Of a DNA stretch of 64,000 nt, positions 7,944 through 16,986 are shown piece by piece. The DNA is taken from assembly GCF_024171885.1 (NCBI RefSeq), contig NZ_JAMTCP010000034.1:1-64000 (forward strand). The letters run 5' to 3'. The position numbers and the translations under genes were made by a program. The stretch is from Streptoalloteichus tenebrarius. GTDB lineage: Bacteria; Actinomycetota; Actinomycetes; Mycobacteriales; Pseudonocardiaceae. The notes beneath the pieces were generated by a model, which saw only the letters and a program-made list of their open reading frames with translations, was not told the origin of the DNA and did not search any database. Within the stretch, counting starts at the first letter, position 1. Every line of letters starts with the position of its first letter.

Positions 7944-8900
7944 ATGGGCGGAACCAAGCGGGTCACGAACGCACCACACCCCCACCTGCACCTGCTGACC
8001 GTTGTCAGCCCGAGGAAGGACGCGGGGAGCAGCCCCACCGGGATCGTCGGGCGGAGCCTGGCGCGGCAACTGCTGGACGCCGGGGACCGGGTGCGCGTCC
8101 TCGCCGAGCCCGACCAGGTCGACCGCTGGCCGGACGGGGTCGAGGTCGTCGAGGGGTCCATCACGCGGCCCCGGGAGCACGCCGAGGTCTTCACCGGCGT
8201 CGACGGCGTCTTCCTCGCCGGAGCCGTTCCCACCACCGTGACGGACGCGCTGCGAGCAGCGCGCGACGCCGGAGTGCGCCGCGTCGTCGTGCTGTCCTCC
8301 CACGGCCCGGAGTACGAGGAGGCCTACCCGCCAGAGACGTGGTTCTGGCTGGCGATCGAGCGAGCCGTGGAACGCTCGGGGTTGGAGTGGACACACATCC
8401 GCCCGTCGGCCGTGATGGGCGCGATGATCGAGGGCACGTATCCGGCGACGGGATCGGACTGGCAGGACACGATCAGGGGCGAGCGCGTCGTGCGCGAGGC
8501 GTTCCTGAACGGCGGCCACTACCCCTTCATCCATGAGGACGATCTCGCCGCCGTCGCGGTGGCGGCGCTGCGCACCGACGACCACGTGGGTGCCGTTCTG
8601 GAGGCGGTCGGGCTGCCGATCAGCACCCGCTCGCGGGTGGCGAGCATCGCCAGGGCCATCGGCCAGGACATCGCCGCCGTCGAGGTGAGCCCGGACGACA
8701 GTCGCGCCACCTGGCGTCGTCGCGGCTGGCCGGACAGCGGCATCGACGTCACCCTGTACGCCCTGGAGGAGTACGGCGAACGCCTCGAAGAACTGACCCG
8801 GTGGACGCTCGACCAGCGCCCGTCGGTGCGCGAGATCATCGGGCGCCCGCCGCGGGGGTTCGACGAGTGGGCGATGGAGAACGCCCACCTGTTCCTCTGA
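7944..8900 (+). CDS. NmrA-like NAD(P)-binding reductase/epimerase-fold protein
   Basis: This 318-residue atypical short-chain dehydrogenase has a Rossmann start (GIVGRSLARQLLDAGDRVRVL), a region VEVVEGSITRP, and GVRRVVVLSSHGPE. ERSGLEWTHIRPSAVM then follows, as in NmrA/azoreductase-like NAD(P)-binding proteins. Such proteins either sense NAD(P) redox state or reduce small quinone-like substrates. The usual GxxGxxG loop is replaced by a longer insert (SPRKDAGSSPTGIVG). ATG 7944 is favoured over ATG 7926 because GGAGGG stands seven bases ahead. It has no obvious partner gene. Confidence 0.75.
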   Translation: MGGTKRVTNAPHPHLHLLTVVSPRKDAGSSPTGIVGRSLARQLLDAGDRVRVLAEPDQVDRWPDGVEVVEGSITRPREHAEVFTGVDGVFLAGAVPTTVTDALRAARDAGVRRVVVLSSHGPEYEEAYPPETWFWLAIERAVERSGLEWTHIRPSAVMGAMIEGTYPATGSDWQDTIRGERVVREAFLNGGHYPFIHEDDLAAVAVAALRTDDHVGAVLEAVGLPISTRSRVASIARAIGQDIAAVEVSPDDSRATWRRRGWPDSGIDVTLYALEEYGERLEELTRWTLDQRPSVREIIGRPPRGFDEWAMENAHLFL

Positions 8901-9070
8901 ACCTTCCGGCGTCACCACAACAGAGATCGGATGACGCCGGTCAGCGCGCCAGCGCGGGCAGGGGCCAGACGGGTGGTGGCCGAGCGAACCGGTAACGAGG
9001 GGCGTCCAGAGGCGCGATTCCCAGGTGTCAGAGCGCACCCCTTCACACTCGACTTCATCAGGGGGAGCCA

Positions 9071-9253
9071 ATGAACCACAACACGACGCGGCGCTGGTCG
9101 CGCCCCGCGGCCGCCGGTGTCGCCGCAGCCGCCCTCCTCGCCGGCCTGATCACCGGCAGCACCCTGCTGGACCAGCAGGAGCCGGCCACGAGCGCGGAGT
9201 CCCCGTTCCTGCCCCCACCGACCGTGACCGACGGGGGCGATCCGACTCCCTGA
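9071..9253 (+). CDS. 60-residue secreted or membrane-anchored peptide
   Basis: ATG 9071 follows a strong AGGGGGA ribosome site at ideal spacing. The peptide has a basic N terminus (NHNTTRRWSR) and one hydrophobic helix (about residues 13-32, AAAGVAAAALLAGLITGS). A Pro/Asp-rich tail ending DGGDPTP follows. The layout fits a signal peptide or a single-pass anchor with a short extracellular tail. No family is recognised. No lipobox cysteine is present. Confidence 0.6.
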   Translation: MNHNTTRRWSRPAAAGVAAAALLAGLITGSTLLDQQEPATSAESPFLPPPTVTDGGDPTP

Positions 9254-9384
9254 CCGCGGGGAACCAGTCCGTCCCGACCGCACCTGCCGGAAGAGGGAAG
9301 CGATGATCGCTGGTGGGTCCGCTGACCCCGGTGCGGGGCCGGCCGACCCACCAGCGAACGCGACGCCGCCGGGCTGCTGAGGAA

Positions 9385-9825
9385 TCAGTGCGCCTTGCGG
9401 AAGGCGGCGCGCGGTCCGGCCCCGTTGAGGATGAACGCGGCCGGGATGAGAGCCACGGCCCCCACGATCTGCATCACGACGAACCAGATCGGGAGCGCGC
9501 CGGGGATGCTGTCGATGGCGATGACCGCGATCGGCACGACGACGGCGATGATGCGCATCCTGATGTACGCCGCTCGCGACCCGCGTGCGGCCAGGCCGGT
9601 CAGCCAGTAGGCCACCACGGCGCTGGCGAACATCCCGCCTGCGCGGCCCCACATGAACGACGACACCTCCTGCCCCATGACCGAGAGGATGACGGCCACA
9701 CCGAGGACCGCGACGGCGAACACGGTGTAGATCGCGACGAGCTTCTTCACCTTGCCGAGGGCGTTCTGCGTGGTCGGGTGGTTGACGCGGGAGGCCTCGG
9801 CGGTGGTGTGGGCGGCGTTTCCCAT
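9385..9825 (-). CDS. small integral membrane protein (four predicted helices)
   Basis: This 146-residue protein starts at minus-strand ATG 9825 (MGNAAHTTAEASR), with an AGGAAGA site a few bases upstream. A polar N terminus of about 30 residues is followed by hydrophobic stretches near 33-53, 62-80, 90-110 and 118-138. The protein ends in a basic AFRKAH tail. It looks like the unnamed small membrane proteins common in actinomycetes; I do not recognise the family. The longer open frame to 10131 lacks support. Charge pattern suggests cytoplasmic termini. Confidence 0.65.
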   Translation of the reverse strand: MGNAAHTTAEASRVNHPTTQNALGKVKKLVAIYTVFAVAVLGVAVILSVMGQEVSSFMWGRAGGMFASAVVAYWLTGLAARGSRAAYIRMRIIAVVVPIAVIAIDSIPGALPIWFVVMQIVGAVALIPAAFILNGAGPRAAFRKAH

Positions 9826-10314
9826 GATTCTTCCTCTTCTTGCGTTGTGCGGGATCTCGGAGCGCGCTGCGAATGCCGGGGAAACGGTGAACCAGGCCGG
9901 GAGCGCCACGTCCGCCATGATCGGCGGTTGGACTTTCTGACTCACTCCCGGTCGCCGCGTTGGCGATTTTCCGTTTCCCCTTCTTCCCTTGTTCGTCCGG
10001 TGTGGACTCAAAACTAGGGAACGTGGACCTGGGGCGGTATGGGCCTGGGCGCACGGGGTGGTGGGGCTGGCCCCACTCCAGAGCCGAACCGGGAGGATTC
10101 GGACACCGAAATCGGACATCCTGCGGCACATGGCCGCGCTGAGGGCACGTCACCGCCGTTCGACCATCCACCATGGACCGCGCGGACGCTCACGCCCCTT
10201 CGTCCCGCTTCGGCTGCCAGGCCTGACGGGTGGTCGATTGTGGAGTGATCGCGGCGCGGATCAGAGCCAGTGGTGTGTCATGGGCAGTGGCTCATCCAGC
10301 GTCAGGCGCACGAA
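9826..10314. other. non-coding gap, about 490 bases
   Basis: No open frame here has convincing codon bias or a ribosome site. The stretch lies upstream of the minus-strand membrane-protein gene and downstream of the minus-strand gene that ends at 10315. It should hold the membrane protein's promoter. No clear -35/-10 pair or operator was seen. Confidence 0.4.
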
Positions 10315-10968
10315 TCACGAGCGCCACTGCTCGCAGTACTGGACGTGGATCTCACGCGCGTTGCCGAGAACGCCCTCCGTGGAGTGGAACTCGGTGCAGT
10401 AGTGCGGGTTACGAGGGTGGGCGCGGACGTGCGCGAACCCGTGGAGGGCGATGTCGAAGAACCGCCCGGACGTTTCCCTGAACACCTTCGCGCTGCCGGT
10501 CAGGAACAGCGTTTCGGCGTGGACCTGCTCGTCGATCAGGTCGCGGTTCTCCCGGTAGTGCCGCTCGTCCACGCCGATCACGGAGCCGACAGGCCGGCCC
10601 GTGGCGGGCACTGTCACCGTGCGCGGCCGGCCCGCGCCCAACCGTGCGCGCATCTCCTTCCAGCGCGAAGGCGCGAACTGCAACGAGTGGTGCAGCAGCA
10701 CGAGGTCGAGCTGACGCGGAGCGTCCTCGGTCGGGTCGAGGGGCGGGGTCGCGTTGCCCCGCAGAGGCAGGTGCACCAGCGAGCGCGGTGAGGAGGCCGC
10801 GAGTTCCCAGAGGCCACCCACGCACCGAGCGGCGTTCTGGTCGAGGAGGACGTCCAGGTGCCGGTCACGGTCGATGAGCACCGCGCGGGTGAGCGGCCGC
10901 CGGGGCCGGATCACCGTGAACTGCCTCGGCCCCAGACGTGCGTGATGGACGGTGACGGCCAGTTCCAA
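10315..10968 (-). CDS. conserved hypothetical protein, 217 residues
   Basis: The frame opens MELAVTVHHARLGPRQFTVI and is rich in Arg and His, with a central RSLVHLPLRGNATPP and a C-terminal HPRNPHYCTEFHSTEG. There is no signal peptide or membrane helix. I recall no named family. The compositional profile and absence of stops argue for a real gene. Two Cys and several His near the C terminus could bind metal, but nothing in the context points to a function. Confidence 0.6.
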   Translation of the reverse strand: MELAVTVHHARLGPRQFTVIRPRRPLTRAVLIDRDRHLDVLLDQNAARCVGGLWELAASSPRSLVHLPLRGNATPPLDPTEDAPRQLDLVLLHHSLQFAPSRWKEMRARLGAGRPRTVTVPATGRPVGSVIGVDERHYRENRDLIDEQVHAETLFLTGSAKVFRETSGRFFDIALHGFAHVRAHPRNPHYCTEFHSTEGVLGNAREIHVQYCEQWRS

Positions 10969-11133
10969 GGGTTCTCCATGACACGACGACTGACGTTCGC
11001 AGCATAAGACGATCTCGTTCCCGAGGTGACCACCGCCGGTGCCAGCGGCTCGGTGACGTGGCCTGTGGATTCACCAGGCGGGGACGGAATCCGCGTGCGT
11101 TTCCCGGAAAAGCCCGAGCCGGGTGCGGCCGCG

Positions 11134-11586
11134 TCACGCGGGGAGTGGACGGTCCGCCACGACCTCCTTCATCACCAACGTGGAGTTCAGGCGTTGCACG
11201 CCGGGCAGGGTGGCGAGTTCGTCGTCCTCCAGCCGCTGGTAGGCGGCCAGGTCGGCGGTGACGACCCGCAGCAGGTAGTCCGGATCCCCGAACAACCTCT
11301 GGGCCTGGACGACGTGGGGGATCCGCGCGACCGCCGCCTCGAAGCCGAGCAGGGTGTCGCGGTCCTCCTGGCGCATGGTGACGAACACCAGCGCCTGGAA
11401 GGTCAGGCCGACCGCGTTGGCGTCCACGAGCGCGCGGTAGCCCCGGATCGTGCCGCCGCGCTCCAGTTCCCGCAGCCGACGGTGGCACGGCGAGACCGAC
11501 AGGCCCACCCGCGACGCGAGTTCGGTGATCGTGAGGCGGCCCTCCTCCTGAAGCAGAGCAAGGATCTTCCGATCGATCGCGTCCAT
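11134..11586 (-). CDS. Lrp/AsnC-family transcriptional regulator
   Basis: This 150-residue protein has an N-terminal winged helix (MDAIDRKILALLQEEGRLTI, then SVSPCHRRLRELE) and a C-terminal RAM-type ligand-binding domain (GFEAAVARIPHVVQAQRLFG and FGDPDYLLRV). The start at 11586 gives the standard family length; the longer open frame is antisense to the neighbour. It is divergent from a LysE exporter with about 106 bases between starts. That is the classic arrangement in which an amino-acid-responsive Lrp protein controls an amino-acid exporter. Confidence 0.88.
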   Translation of the reverse strand: MDAIDRKILALLQEEGRLTITELASRVGLSVSPCHRRLRELERGGTIRGYRALVDANAVGLTFQALVFVTMRQEDRDTLLGFEAAVARIPHVVQAQRLFGDPDYLLRVVTADLAAYQRLEDDELATLPGVQRLNSTLVMKEVVADRPLPA

Positions 11587-11692
11587 GGAGAAGATCTTTC
11601 CACGGACGGCGCGATCCGTGGTGAAAGTGGACAGCACTTCCCGGGAGGCGGGCCATAGCCTTGCCGCACGCCACCCGAGGGAGGAACGGTCC

Positions 11693-12307
11693 ATGGCCAT
11701 CGGTTCCATCGCCGCGTTCTGGGGGGTCGCCGTCGTGCTGATCGCCGCCCCCGGCGCGGACTGGGCGTTCACCATCAGCGCCGGGCTGCGCGGCCGTTCC
11801 GTGCTGCCCGCCGTGGCCGGCCTGGTGATCGGCTACGCCGGGATCACCGCGATCGTCGCGGCCGGGGTGGGCGCGCTGGTCGCCGGATCACCGGCGGTCC
11901 TGACCGGGCTGACGCTCGTGGGCGGGGTCTACCTGGTCTGGCACGGCGCGCGGACCGCCGCCGCGCCCGCGACGCCGACGGCCGCCGAGGTGGCGGCGGA
12001 GACCGACTGGGCCGTCCTCGTCAGGGGCGTCGGGGTCAGCGGCCTGAACCCCAAGGGGCTGCTGATCTTCCTGGCCCTGCTCCCCCAGTTCACCGACCCC
12101 GACGGCGGGTGGCCGATCGCCGGCCAGATCGGCGTCCTCGGCCTGGTCTTCGTCCTCACCTGCGCCGTCTTCTACCTCGCCCTGGGCTCGTTCGCCCGGC
12201 TCGTCCTGCACGCCCGCCCGACCGCCGCCCGCGTCGTCAGCCGACTCTCCGGCGTGGCCATGATCGTCATCGGCGTGCTGCTGGTCCTGGAACGCCTGAC
12301 GACGTGA
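11693..12307 (+). CDS. LysE-family amino-acid exporter
   Basis: This 204-residue membrane protein has about six hydrophobic segments and the LysE/RhtB hallmarks: an early APGADWAFTISAGLRG segment and GLNPKGLLIFLALLPQF in the middle. The family exports basic or neutral amino acids by proton antiport. ATG 11693 is preceded by GGGAGGA. The divergent Lrp/AsnC gene probably regulates it. A bidirectional hairpin at 12316-12349 follows its stop. Confidence 0.88.
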   Translation: MAIGSIAAFWGVAVVLIAAPGADWAFTISAGLRGRSVLPAVAGLVIGYAGITAIVAAGVGALVAGSPAVLTGLTLVGGVYLVWHGARTAAAPATPTAAEVAAETDWAVLVRGVGVSGLNPKGLLIFLALLPQFTDPDGGWPIAGQIGVLGLVFVLTCAVFYLALGSFARLVLHARPTAARVVSRLSGVAMIVIGVLLVLERLTT

Positions 12308-12315
12308 CACCCGGC

Positions 12316-12349
12316 CCCGTGCCCGACGGCGGACACCGACGGGCACGGG
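12316..12349. terminator. bidirectional hairpin between convergent genes
   Basis: Arms 12316-12325 (CCCGTGCCCG) and 12340-12349 are perfect complements around a 14-base loop. The hairpin sits between the ends of the LysE gene and the minus-strand hydrolase. Confidence 0.55.
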
Positions 12350-12383
12350 CCCCCATGTCCAGGCGGTCGGTGACGCGGTGAGG

Positions 12384-13295
12384 TCACGACGCGGTGGACC
12401 TGTTCGATTCGGCGCGGTGGACGAGTTCGGCGATGTGGGTGGCCAGCTCGGGCCAGAGCTGTCGGGGGAGGCTGTGGCCCATGCCCTCGATGACCACCAG
12501 CTTCGCGCCGGGGATCGCGGCCGCCGTGGCCCGCCCGCCGCTGACGTGGCACATCACGTCGTCGGCTCCGTGGATCACGAGCGTCGGGACCCGCAGTCGC
12601 CGCAGCTTCGGCGTGCGGTCCCCGGAGGCCAGGACCGCGACCGCCTGACGCGTCGCGCCCACCGGGTCACGCCCCCGGTCGTAGGCGCGTCCGGCCCGCT
12701 CGGCCACCTCGGCCTCGTCGAACGCATACCCGGGCGAGGCCACGGCCCGGAGGGCGCGGACCTGCCAGTCGACGAAGCCCTGGCGGTCCTCGGGCGGCGT
12801 TCCGAGGGAGCCGATCACCGCGAGGTCGGGCATGCCCGTGTGCGGGTCGCCGGGGCGGGACATCATCGAGGTCAGCGACCGGACCCGTTCGGGGTGCTCG
12901 ATGGCGACCGTCTGCGCGATCATCCCGCCAAGGGAGGCCCCGACCAGGTGGGCGCTGTCGAGGGCGAGCGCGTCGAGCAGGCCGACGGTGTCCGCGGCCA
13001 TGTCCGACAGCGTGTAGGCCGCCGAGGAGAGGTCGCCCGCCATGGCCGCCCGGAGGTCGGGGACGGGCGCGTCGGCGAAGTGCGAGGAGCGACCGCTGTC
13101 GCGGTTGTCGAACCGGATCACGTACAGGCCACGCCGGACCAGCTCGGCGCAGAACCCGTCGGGCCAGTTGATCATCTGCGCGCCGCCGCCCATGATCAGG
13201 AGAACCGGCGGCGCCTGGGGGTCGCCGAGGCGCTCGTAGGCGATCTCGACGGCTGAAGGACCGACGTTCACGGCTTTCTCTTCTCCCATCAGCAC
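12384..13295 (-). CDS. alpha/beta-hydrolase
   Basis: This 303-residue protein has the alpha/beta-hydrolase order: an oxyanion-region PPVLLIMGGGAQMINW, then RFDNRDSGRSS and the nucleophile elbow GASLGGM. The late GADD and GMGHSLP supply the catalytic Asp and His. It resembles the haloperoxidase/3-oxoadipate-lactonase-like hydrolases common in actinomycetes; the substrate is unknown. GTG 13295 is preferred because GGGGAGG lies eight bases upstream; ATG 13289 (MGEEKA) is two codons in. The open frame extends to 13400 without support. Confidence 0.83.
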   Translation of the reverse strand: MLMGEEKAVNVGPSAVEIAYERLGDPQAPPVLLIMGGGAQMINWPDGFCAELVRRGLYVIRFDNRDSGRSSHFADAPVPDLRAAMAGDLSSAAYTLSDMAADTVGLLDALALDSAHLVGASLGGMIAQTVAIEHPERVRSLTSMMSRPGDPHTGMPDLAVIGSLGTPPEDRQGFVDWQVRALRAVASPGYAFDEAEVAERAGRAYDRGRDPVGATRQAVAVLASGDRTPKLRRLRVPTLVIHGADDVMCHVSGGRATAAAIPGAKLVVIEGMGHSLPRQLWPELATHIAELVHRAESNRSTAS

Positions 13296-13404
13296 ATCAT
13301 CGACCTCCCCTGGCGCCCGCCACAGCGACACGTTCTCGTCCAGAACGCTCAACACCCTGGCCGCAGGGTCAGCCACGGTGCGACGGAGTGCCGTCACCAC
13401 CGCG

Positions 13405-13615
13405 ACGGCCGCCGTCCATCCCTGCGGACACGGTTGCCTCGCCGGCTTTGACCAGCCCCAGCAGGGGCTCTCCCCCCAGCCAGCGTTCGACGCTGACCGT
13501 GCGCTGTTCGCGGCCCTGTTCCTCCACGGCCAGGATCTCGGGAGTGGCGAACGGCAACCGCTGATCCGCCAACTCTCGGTGGAACTCCCGGAGCGCCCGC
13601 AGATCGCGTGCGGCG
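13405..13615 (-). pseudogene. fragment of an aminoglycoside-phosphotransferase-like gene
   Basis: The minus strand encodes LREFHRELADQRLPFATPE and then ILAVEEQGREQRTVSVERWL. This is the N-lobe pattern of APH/choline-kinase-family phosphotransferases. Only about 60 residues remain. There is no start with ribosome site, and the catalytic HxD and DxD loops are missing. It lies between the hydrolase and a hairpin terminator. I treat it as a relic. Confidence 0.5.
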
Positions 13616-13632
13616 CGCCTATGGGGAGGTGA

Positions 13633-13665
13633 GGGGTGGTCTCGCCGTAGAGACGAGACCACCCC
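13633..13665. terminator. perfect 12-bp hairpin terminator
   Basis: Arms 13633-13644 (GGGGTGGTCTCG) and 13654-13665 pair perfectly around a nine-base loop. It lies just beyond the stop of the minus-strand esterase gene, which it probably terminates. Confidence 0.65.
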
Positions 13666-13718
13666 TTCCCCTGCCCTTTTCAGGCCGTGGGCCAGGCTTT
13701 CCCGACTGCTGCTGCTCC

Positions 13719-14765
13719 TCACTCGCCGCCGTTGTCGGTGATGCCCCAGAACTTGGCCATGTGGTAGGCGGAGCAGATCCCGACGCTGAGCATGTGGGCG
13801 GCCGGACTGCCGCACTGCTCGGGACCGCTGCCCGGGTCGATCGGTTGGCCGTGGGCCATGCCCGTGATCTCGAAGTACTCCACGCTGTCGCCGTGCACCC
13901 TGCGCTGGTAACCGGAGACGATCTCGGTCCTGGTGGGCGTCGAGCTGACGCCGTTGACGTTGGTGAACTGGTCGACCAGCTCGATGCCGTTGAGCGGCCT
14001 GACCTTGGTGTCGGCCGTGCCGTGCCAGACGGAGACCTTCGGCCGCGGCCCGACATATCCGGGGAAGGCGGCGCGGACCCTGTCTCCCCACTCCTGGGGC
14101 GACTTGTTGACACCGGGCGACATGCACGGCCACAGGGCGGTCATCATCGAGTTGGCACAGCCGTACGGCAGGCCCGCCACCACACCGCCGCCGGCGAAGA
14201 CGTCGGGATAGGTGGCGAGCATCGCGGCGGCCATCGCCCCACCGGCCGACAGGCCGGACACGAAGGCCGAGGAGGCGCCCTGGTCCTGCCTGACCCGGTC
14301 GACCATCTGCTTGATCGACAGCGCCTCGCCGCGGCCCCGCTGGACGTCCCCCGGCAGGTACCAGTGGAAACACGAGTTGGCGTGGTTGGCCATCCGCTGT
14401 CCCGGGAACACCACCGAGAACCCGTGCCGGTCGGCCAACCGCATCCACCCCGTGCTCGCGGCGTAGCCCTGGGCGTCCTGGGTGCAGCCGTGGATCGCCA
14501 CGACCACCGGCCGACCCGGCGACAGCCCGCTCGGGACGTAGCGGAACATCTGGAGGTTCCCGGGGTTCGACCCGAACCCGGTCACCTCGTGCAACGACGC
14601 CCCATGCGACGACACCTCATGCGACGACGCCTCGCGCGACGAGGACGCCTGCGCCGGACGCGGCGACGCGACCAGGCTCCACGCGACGGCCGTCAGCACG
14701 GCCAGCACCGCCGCCAGGACCGTCAGCGGCCCGCGTCCCGCGGTGCGCACACGACCTGAGGACAT
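13719..14765 (-). CDS. secreted PHB-depolymerase-family esterase
   Basis: This 348-residue protein starts MSSGRVRTAGRGP and has a long hydrophobic signal helix (TVLAAVLAVLTAVAWSLV) and cleavage region near ASPRPAQA. A Ser/His/Glu-rich linker of short repeats (SSREASSHEVSSHGASLHEV) follows. The catalytic domain shows VAIHGCTQ (oxyanion), SGLSAGGAM (nucleophile Ser), HGTAD and a late GMAHG. This is the layout of extracellular poly(3-hydroxybutyrate) depolymerase/feruloyl-esterase-type enzymes. Exported activity on a polyester or plant-wall ester is likely. The linker repeats arise from a short tandem DNA repeat near 14600. Confidence 0.82.
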   Translation of the reverse strand: MSSGRVRTAGRGPLTVLAAVLAVLTAVAWSLVASPRPAQASSSREASSHEVSSHGASLHEVTGFGSNPGNLQMFRYVPSGLSPGRPVVVAIHGCTQDAQGYAASTGWMRLADRHGFSVVFPGQRMANHANSCFHWYLPGDVQRGRGEALSIKQMVDRVRQDQGASSAFVSGLSAGGAMAAAMLATYPDVFAGGGVVAGLPYGCANSMMTALWPCMSPGVNKSPQEWGDRVRAAFPGYVGPRPKVSVWHGTADTKVRPLNGIELVDQFTNVNGVSSTPTRTEIVSGYQRRVHGDSVEYFEITGMAHGQPIDPGSGPEQCGSPAAHMLSVGICSAYHMAKFWGITDNGGE

Positions 14766-15205
14766 GACACGAACCTCCAGGGGAATCAGAAATCGCAGGG
14801 ACGAACGCAAGGCTCCGATTTCGCCGAACGCCATGCGGAACACCAACGCTTCACGCCGTTTCCGGCTGTGTGGTGGAACGAGAGGGACCGTCTCTGGAAC
14901 GAGACGCTTCGTCACTGGTGAGGACGGGTTTTCCGAGTCCTGCCCCGGTCACGTGGGGCCTCGCGGTGTCGTCTGCGCATGGACCGGCCTCCCCTTGCCG
15001 AGGAACAACAGGAAACGGCGGCGGCCGAGCGTTCCGGTTCGCTCTGTGCGAGAACGTTATCCAGGTCACACCAGCGCCGCCATGTGGCCTACCCACATAC
15101 CTCGGCTCTCCGACATGGGCGGTGTTCCCGTTGCCGGGCCGGGACGCGTGACGCTGTCCACGAGTCCGCAACAGTGTCCATTGCGGACAGATGCTGGCCG
15201 CATCT
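14766..15205. other. non-coding gap, about 440 bases
   Basis: This holds the upstream region of the minus-strand esterase, but no ORF with believable coding character. I found no clear promoter hexamers or operator-like palindrome. Confidence 0.4.
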
Positions 15206-15345
15206 GTTCGTACCGTCGCGGCCATGGCGGAACGCAGCGAGGACGGCGCCATTCTGAGGGACAGGCTGGACGCCATGGTCGCCATCGGGCTCGGCTACCT
15301 CCACCTCGGCCGCGCCACCACGACTCTCTCCGGCGGCGAGTCACA
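15206..15345 (+). pseudogene. fragment of a UvrA-like ABC protein
   Basis: About 45 codons encode LRDRLDAMVAIGLGYLHLGR followed by ATTTLSGGESQ. This is the segment just before and including the ABC signature motif (LSGGE) of UvrA and UvrA-like drug-resistance proteins. Nothing of the Walker A, zinc or Walker B regions is nearby, and the frame runs into the convergent DoxX gene. It is a relic. Confidence 0.6.
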
Positions 15346-15688
15346 GCACGGACAGCACCAGGGAGCCGACGGCGAAAGCGAAGTAGAACCCGGGAAAGGC
15401 GATGTTGTAGAAGACGCGCGCACGGACGTGGGCGACGAGAGCGCCCACGTAGAACAGGACGAGGCCGGTCGCGGCGGCCACGCCCAGAAGCCGGAAACCG
15501 GCGAGCCCGAGGAGCAGGCCGACGGCTCCGGCCATCTTGAGCGTGGCGAGCAGGGGAATCCAGGACACCGGCACACCCACTTCGGCCGAGTTGGCGAGGA
15601 CGAACCTCGACCGGGCGAAGTCGGCGACGGCCATGCCGGCATTGATCAGGACCGTGAGAACGATGACGACGACATAGGCGATGTGCAT
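15341..15688 (-). CDS. DoxX-family membrane protein
   Basis: This is a 115-residue protein with four hydrophobic helices. It begins MHIAYVVVIVLTVLINAGMA, with a central PLLATLKMAGAVGLLLGL and an ending FYFAFAVGSLVLSVL, typical of short DoxX/DUF4267-like proteins. Members are linked to redox stress or quinone metabolism. The gene is divergent from a LysR regulator with about 235 bases between. The palindrome at 15899-15912 in that gap may control both. Confidence 0.78.
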   Translation of the reverse strand: MHIAYVVVIVLTVLINAGMAVADFARSRFVLANSAEVGVPVSWIPLLATLKMAGAVGLLLGLAGFRLLGVAAATGLVLFYVGALVAHVRARVFYNIAFPGFYFAFAVGSLVLSVL

Positions 15689-15898
15689 TGTGGCTGCTCC
15701 GGTTGATGAGTCTCGGGGACCGCCTCACGCCCTTCGAGCGGTGGCGGGGTTTCGGCCGACTCGTCCGCTGGCTCGGGGCGGCGTGGTGCGCCGGGTGACG
15801 GGAGGTCTCCCCCTGCGCACGGCCCCGTCGCGTCGTTCGTGTCCGCGACTGCGGTCCCCCTTGCCCACCACTCTGCTCGGGTCAGGCATTCACGTCCA

Positions 15899-15912
15899 AT
15901 ACCTGCGTGTAT
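15899..15912. promoter_or_regulatory. candidate LysR operator
   Basis: ATAC-N6-GTAT is a short perfect dyad 11 bases before the LysR start. It is in the position expected for autoregulation and for control of the divergent DoxX gene. Confidence 0.4.
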
Positions 15913-15923
15913 AACCTTCTGGC

Positions 15924-16835
15924 ATGGATGTGGACACCCGGCTGTTGCGCTACTTCCTCGCGGTCGCGCAGGAGGGTGCCCTGACCCGGGCCGCCGAACG
16001 GTTGCACGTCTCCCAGCCCGCTCTGACCAAGCAGATCCGGCAGTTGGAGAACCTGCTGGGCGTGCGACTGTTCGTCCGGTCACGGACCGGGATGGCGCTC
16101 ACCGAGGCGGGGAGGACCCTGGCCGACCGGGCGCCCGCCCTGCTGGCCGCGTGGGAGCAGGCACTGCGGGAGACCAGGGAGACCGCCAGCCGGGCCGCCC
16201 GCGTGCTGCGGGTGGGGTTCCTGGCCAGCGCGGCCAACGAGGCCACCCAGCGGATCATCGCCGCCTTCTCCCTGCGCCGACCGGGCTGGCGGGTGGACAT
16301 GCGGCAGGCCGCGTGGACCGACCCCACCGCCGGGCTGGCCGACGGGGAGGTCGACGTCGCGCTGGTGCGGCTGCCGTTCCCCGGCCAGGACGCCCTGCGC
16401 GTGCGGGTGCTGTTCACCGAACCCCGCTGGGTGGCCCTCCCCGAGGGGCATCCCCTCGCCACCCGCGACCAGATCCGCTTCGACGAGCTGTGGGACGAGC
16501 CCTTCGTCGCCGCCCCGGCCGAGACCGGCGCGTGGCGGGACTACTGGTTGGCCACCGGCGAACGCCGAGGCCGCGCTCCCCGGATCGGCGCCGTCACCGA
16601 CCAGCCCGACGACTGGCTCAACGCGATCGCCAACGGCTACGGCGTCGCCCTCGCCCCCGAGTCCGCCGCCCGCTTCTACGCCCGACCTGGCATCGTCTAC
16701 CGCCCCGTCACCGGCGTCAGCCCCAGCCAGGTGGCCGTCGCCTGGACACCGTCCGCCCAGAACAACCCTGTCGTCCAGGACTTCGTCCACTGCTGCCTGG
16801 AAAACACGCCACCTCCCCACGACCAGCCCGCCTGA
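15924..16835 (+). CDS. LysR-family transcriptional regulator
   Basis: This 303-residue protein has an N-terminal winged helix: LLRYFLAVAQEGALTRAAER, HVSQPALTKQIRQLE and LFVRSRTGMALTEAG. A periplasmic-binding-fold effector domain starts near residue 90 (RVGFLASAANEATQ). The most likely target is the divergent DoxX gene. The effector is unknown. Confidence 0.88.
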   Translation: MDVDTRLLRYFLAVAQEGALTRAAERLHVSQPALTKQIRQLENLLGVRLFVRSRTGMALTEAGRTLADRAPALLAAWEQALRETRETASRAARVLRVGFLASAANEATQRIIAAFSLRRPGWRVDMRQAAWTDPTAGLADGEVDVALVRLPFPGQDALRVRVLFTEPRWVALPEGHPLATRDQIRFDELWDEPFVAAPAETGAWRDYWLATGERRGRAPRIGAVTDQPDDWLNAIANGYGVALAPESAARFYARPGIVYRPVTGVSPSQVAVAWTPSAQNNPVVQDFVHCCLENTPPPHDQPA

Positions 16836-16986
16836 CGACACCACGGCGACGCGAACCGATCACGGACGCACCCGCCGCACGAATCCGCGGCCCCGGTGGT
16901 CGTAGCCGAACGAATCATTGGGCCGATCGAAGGAAACTGCCCGAACCCTGCCCATCGGACGCCGGGGCACCGGTACGGAGAGCAGC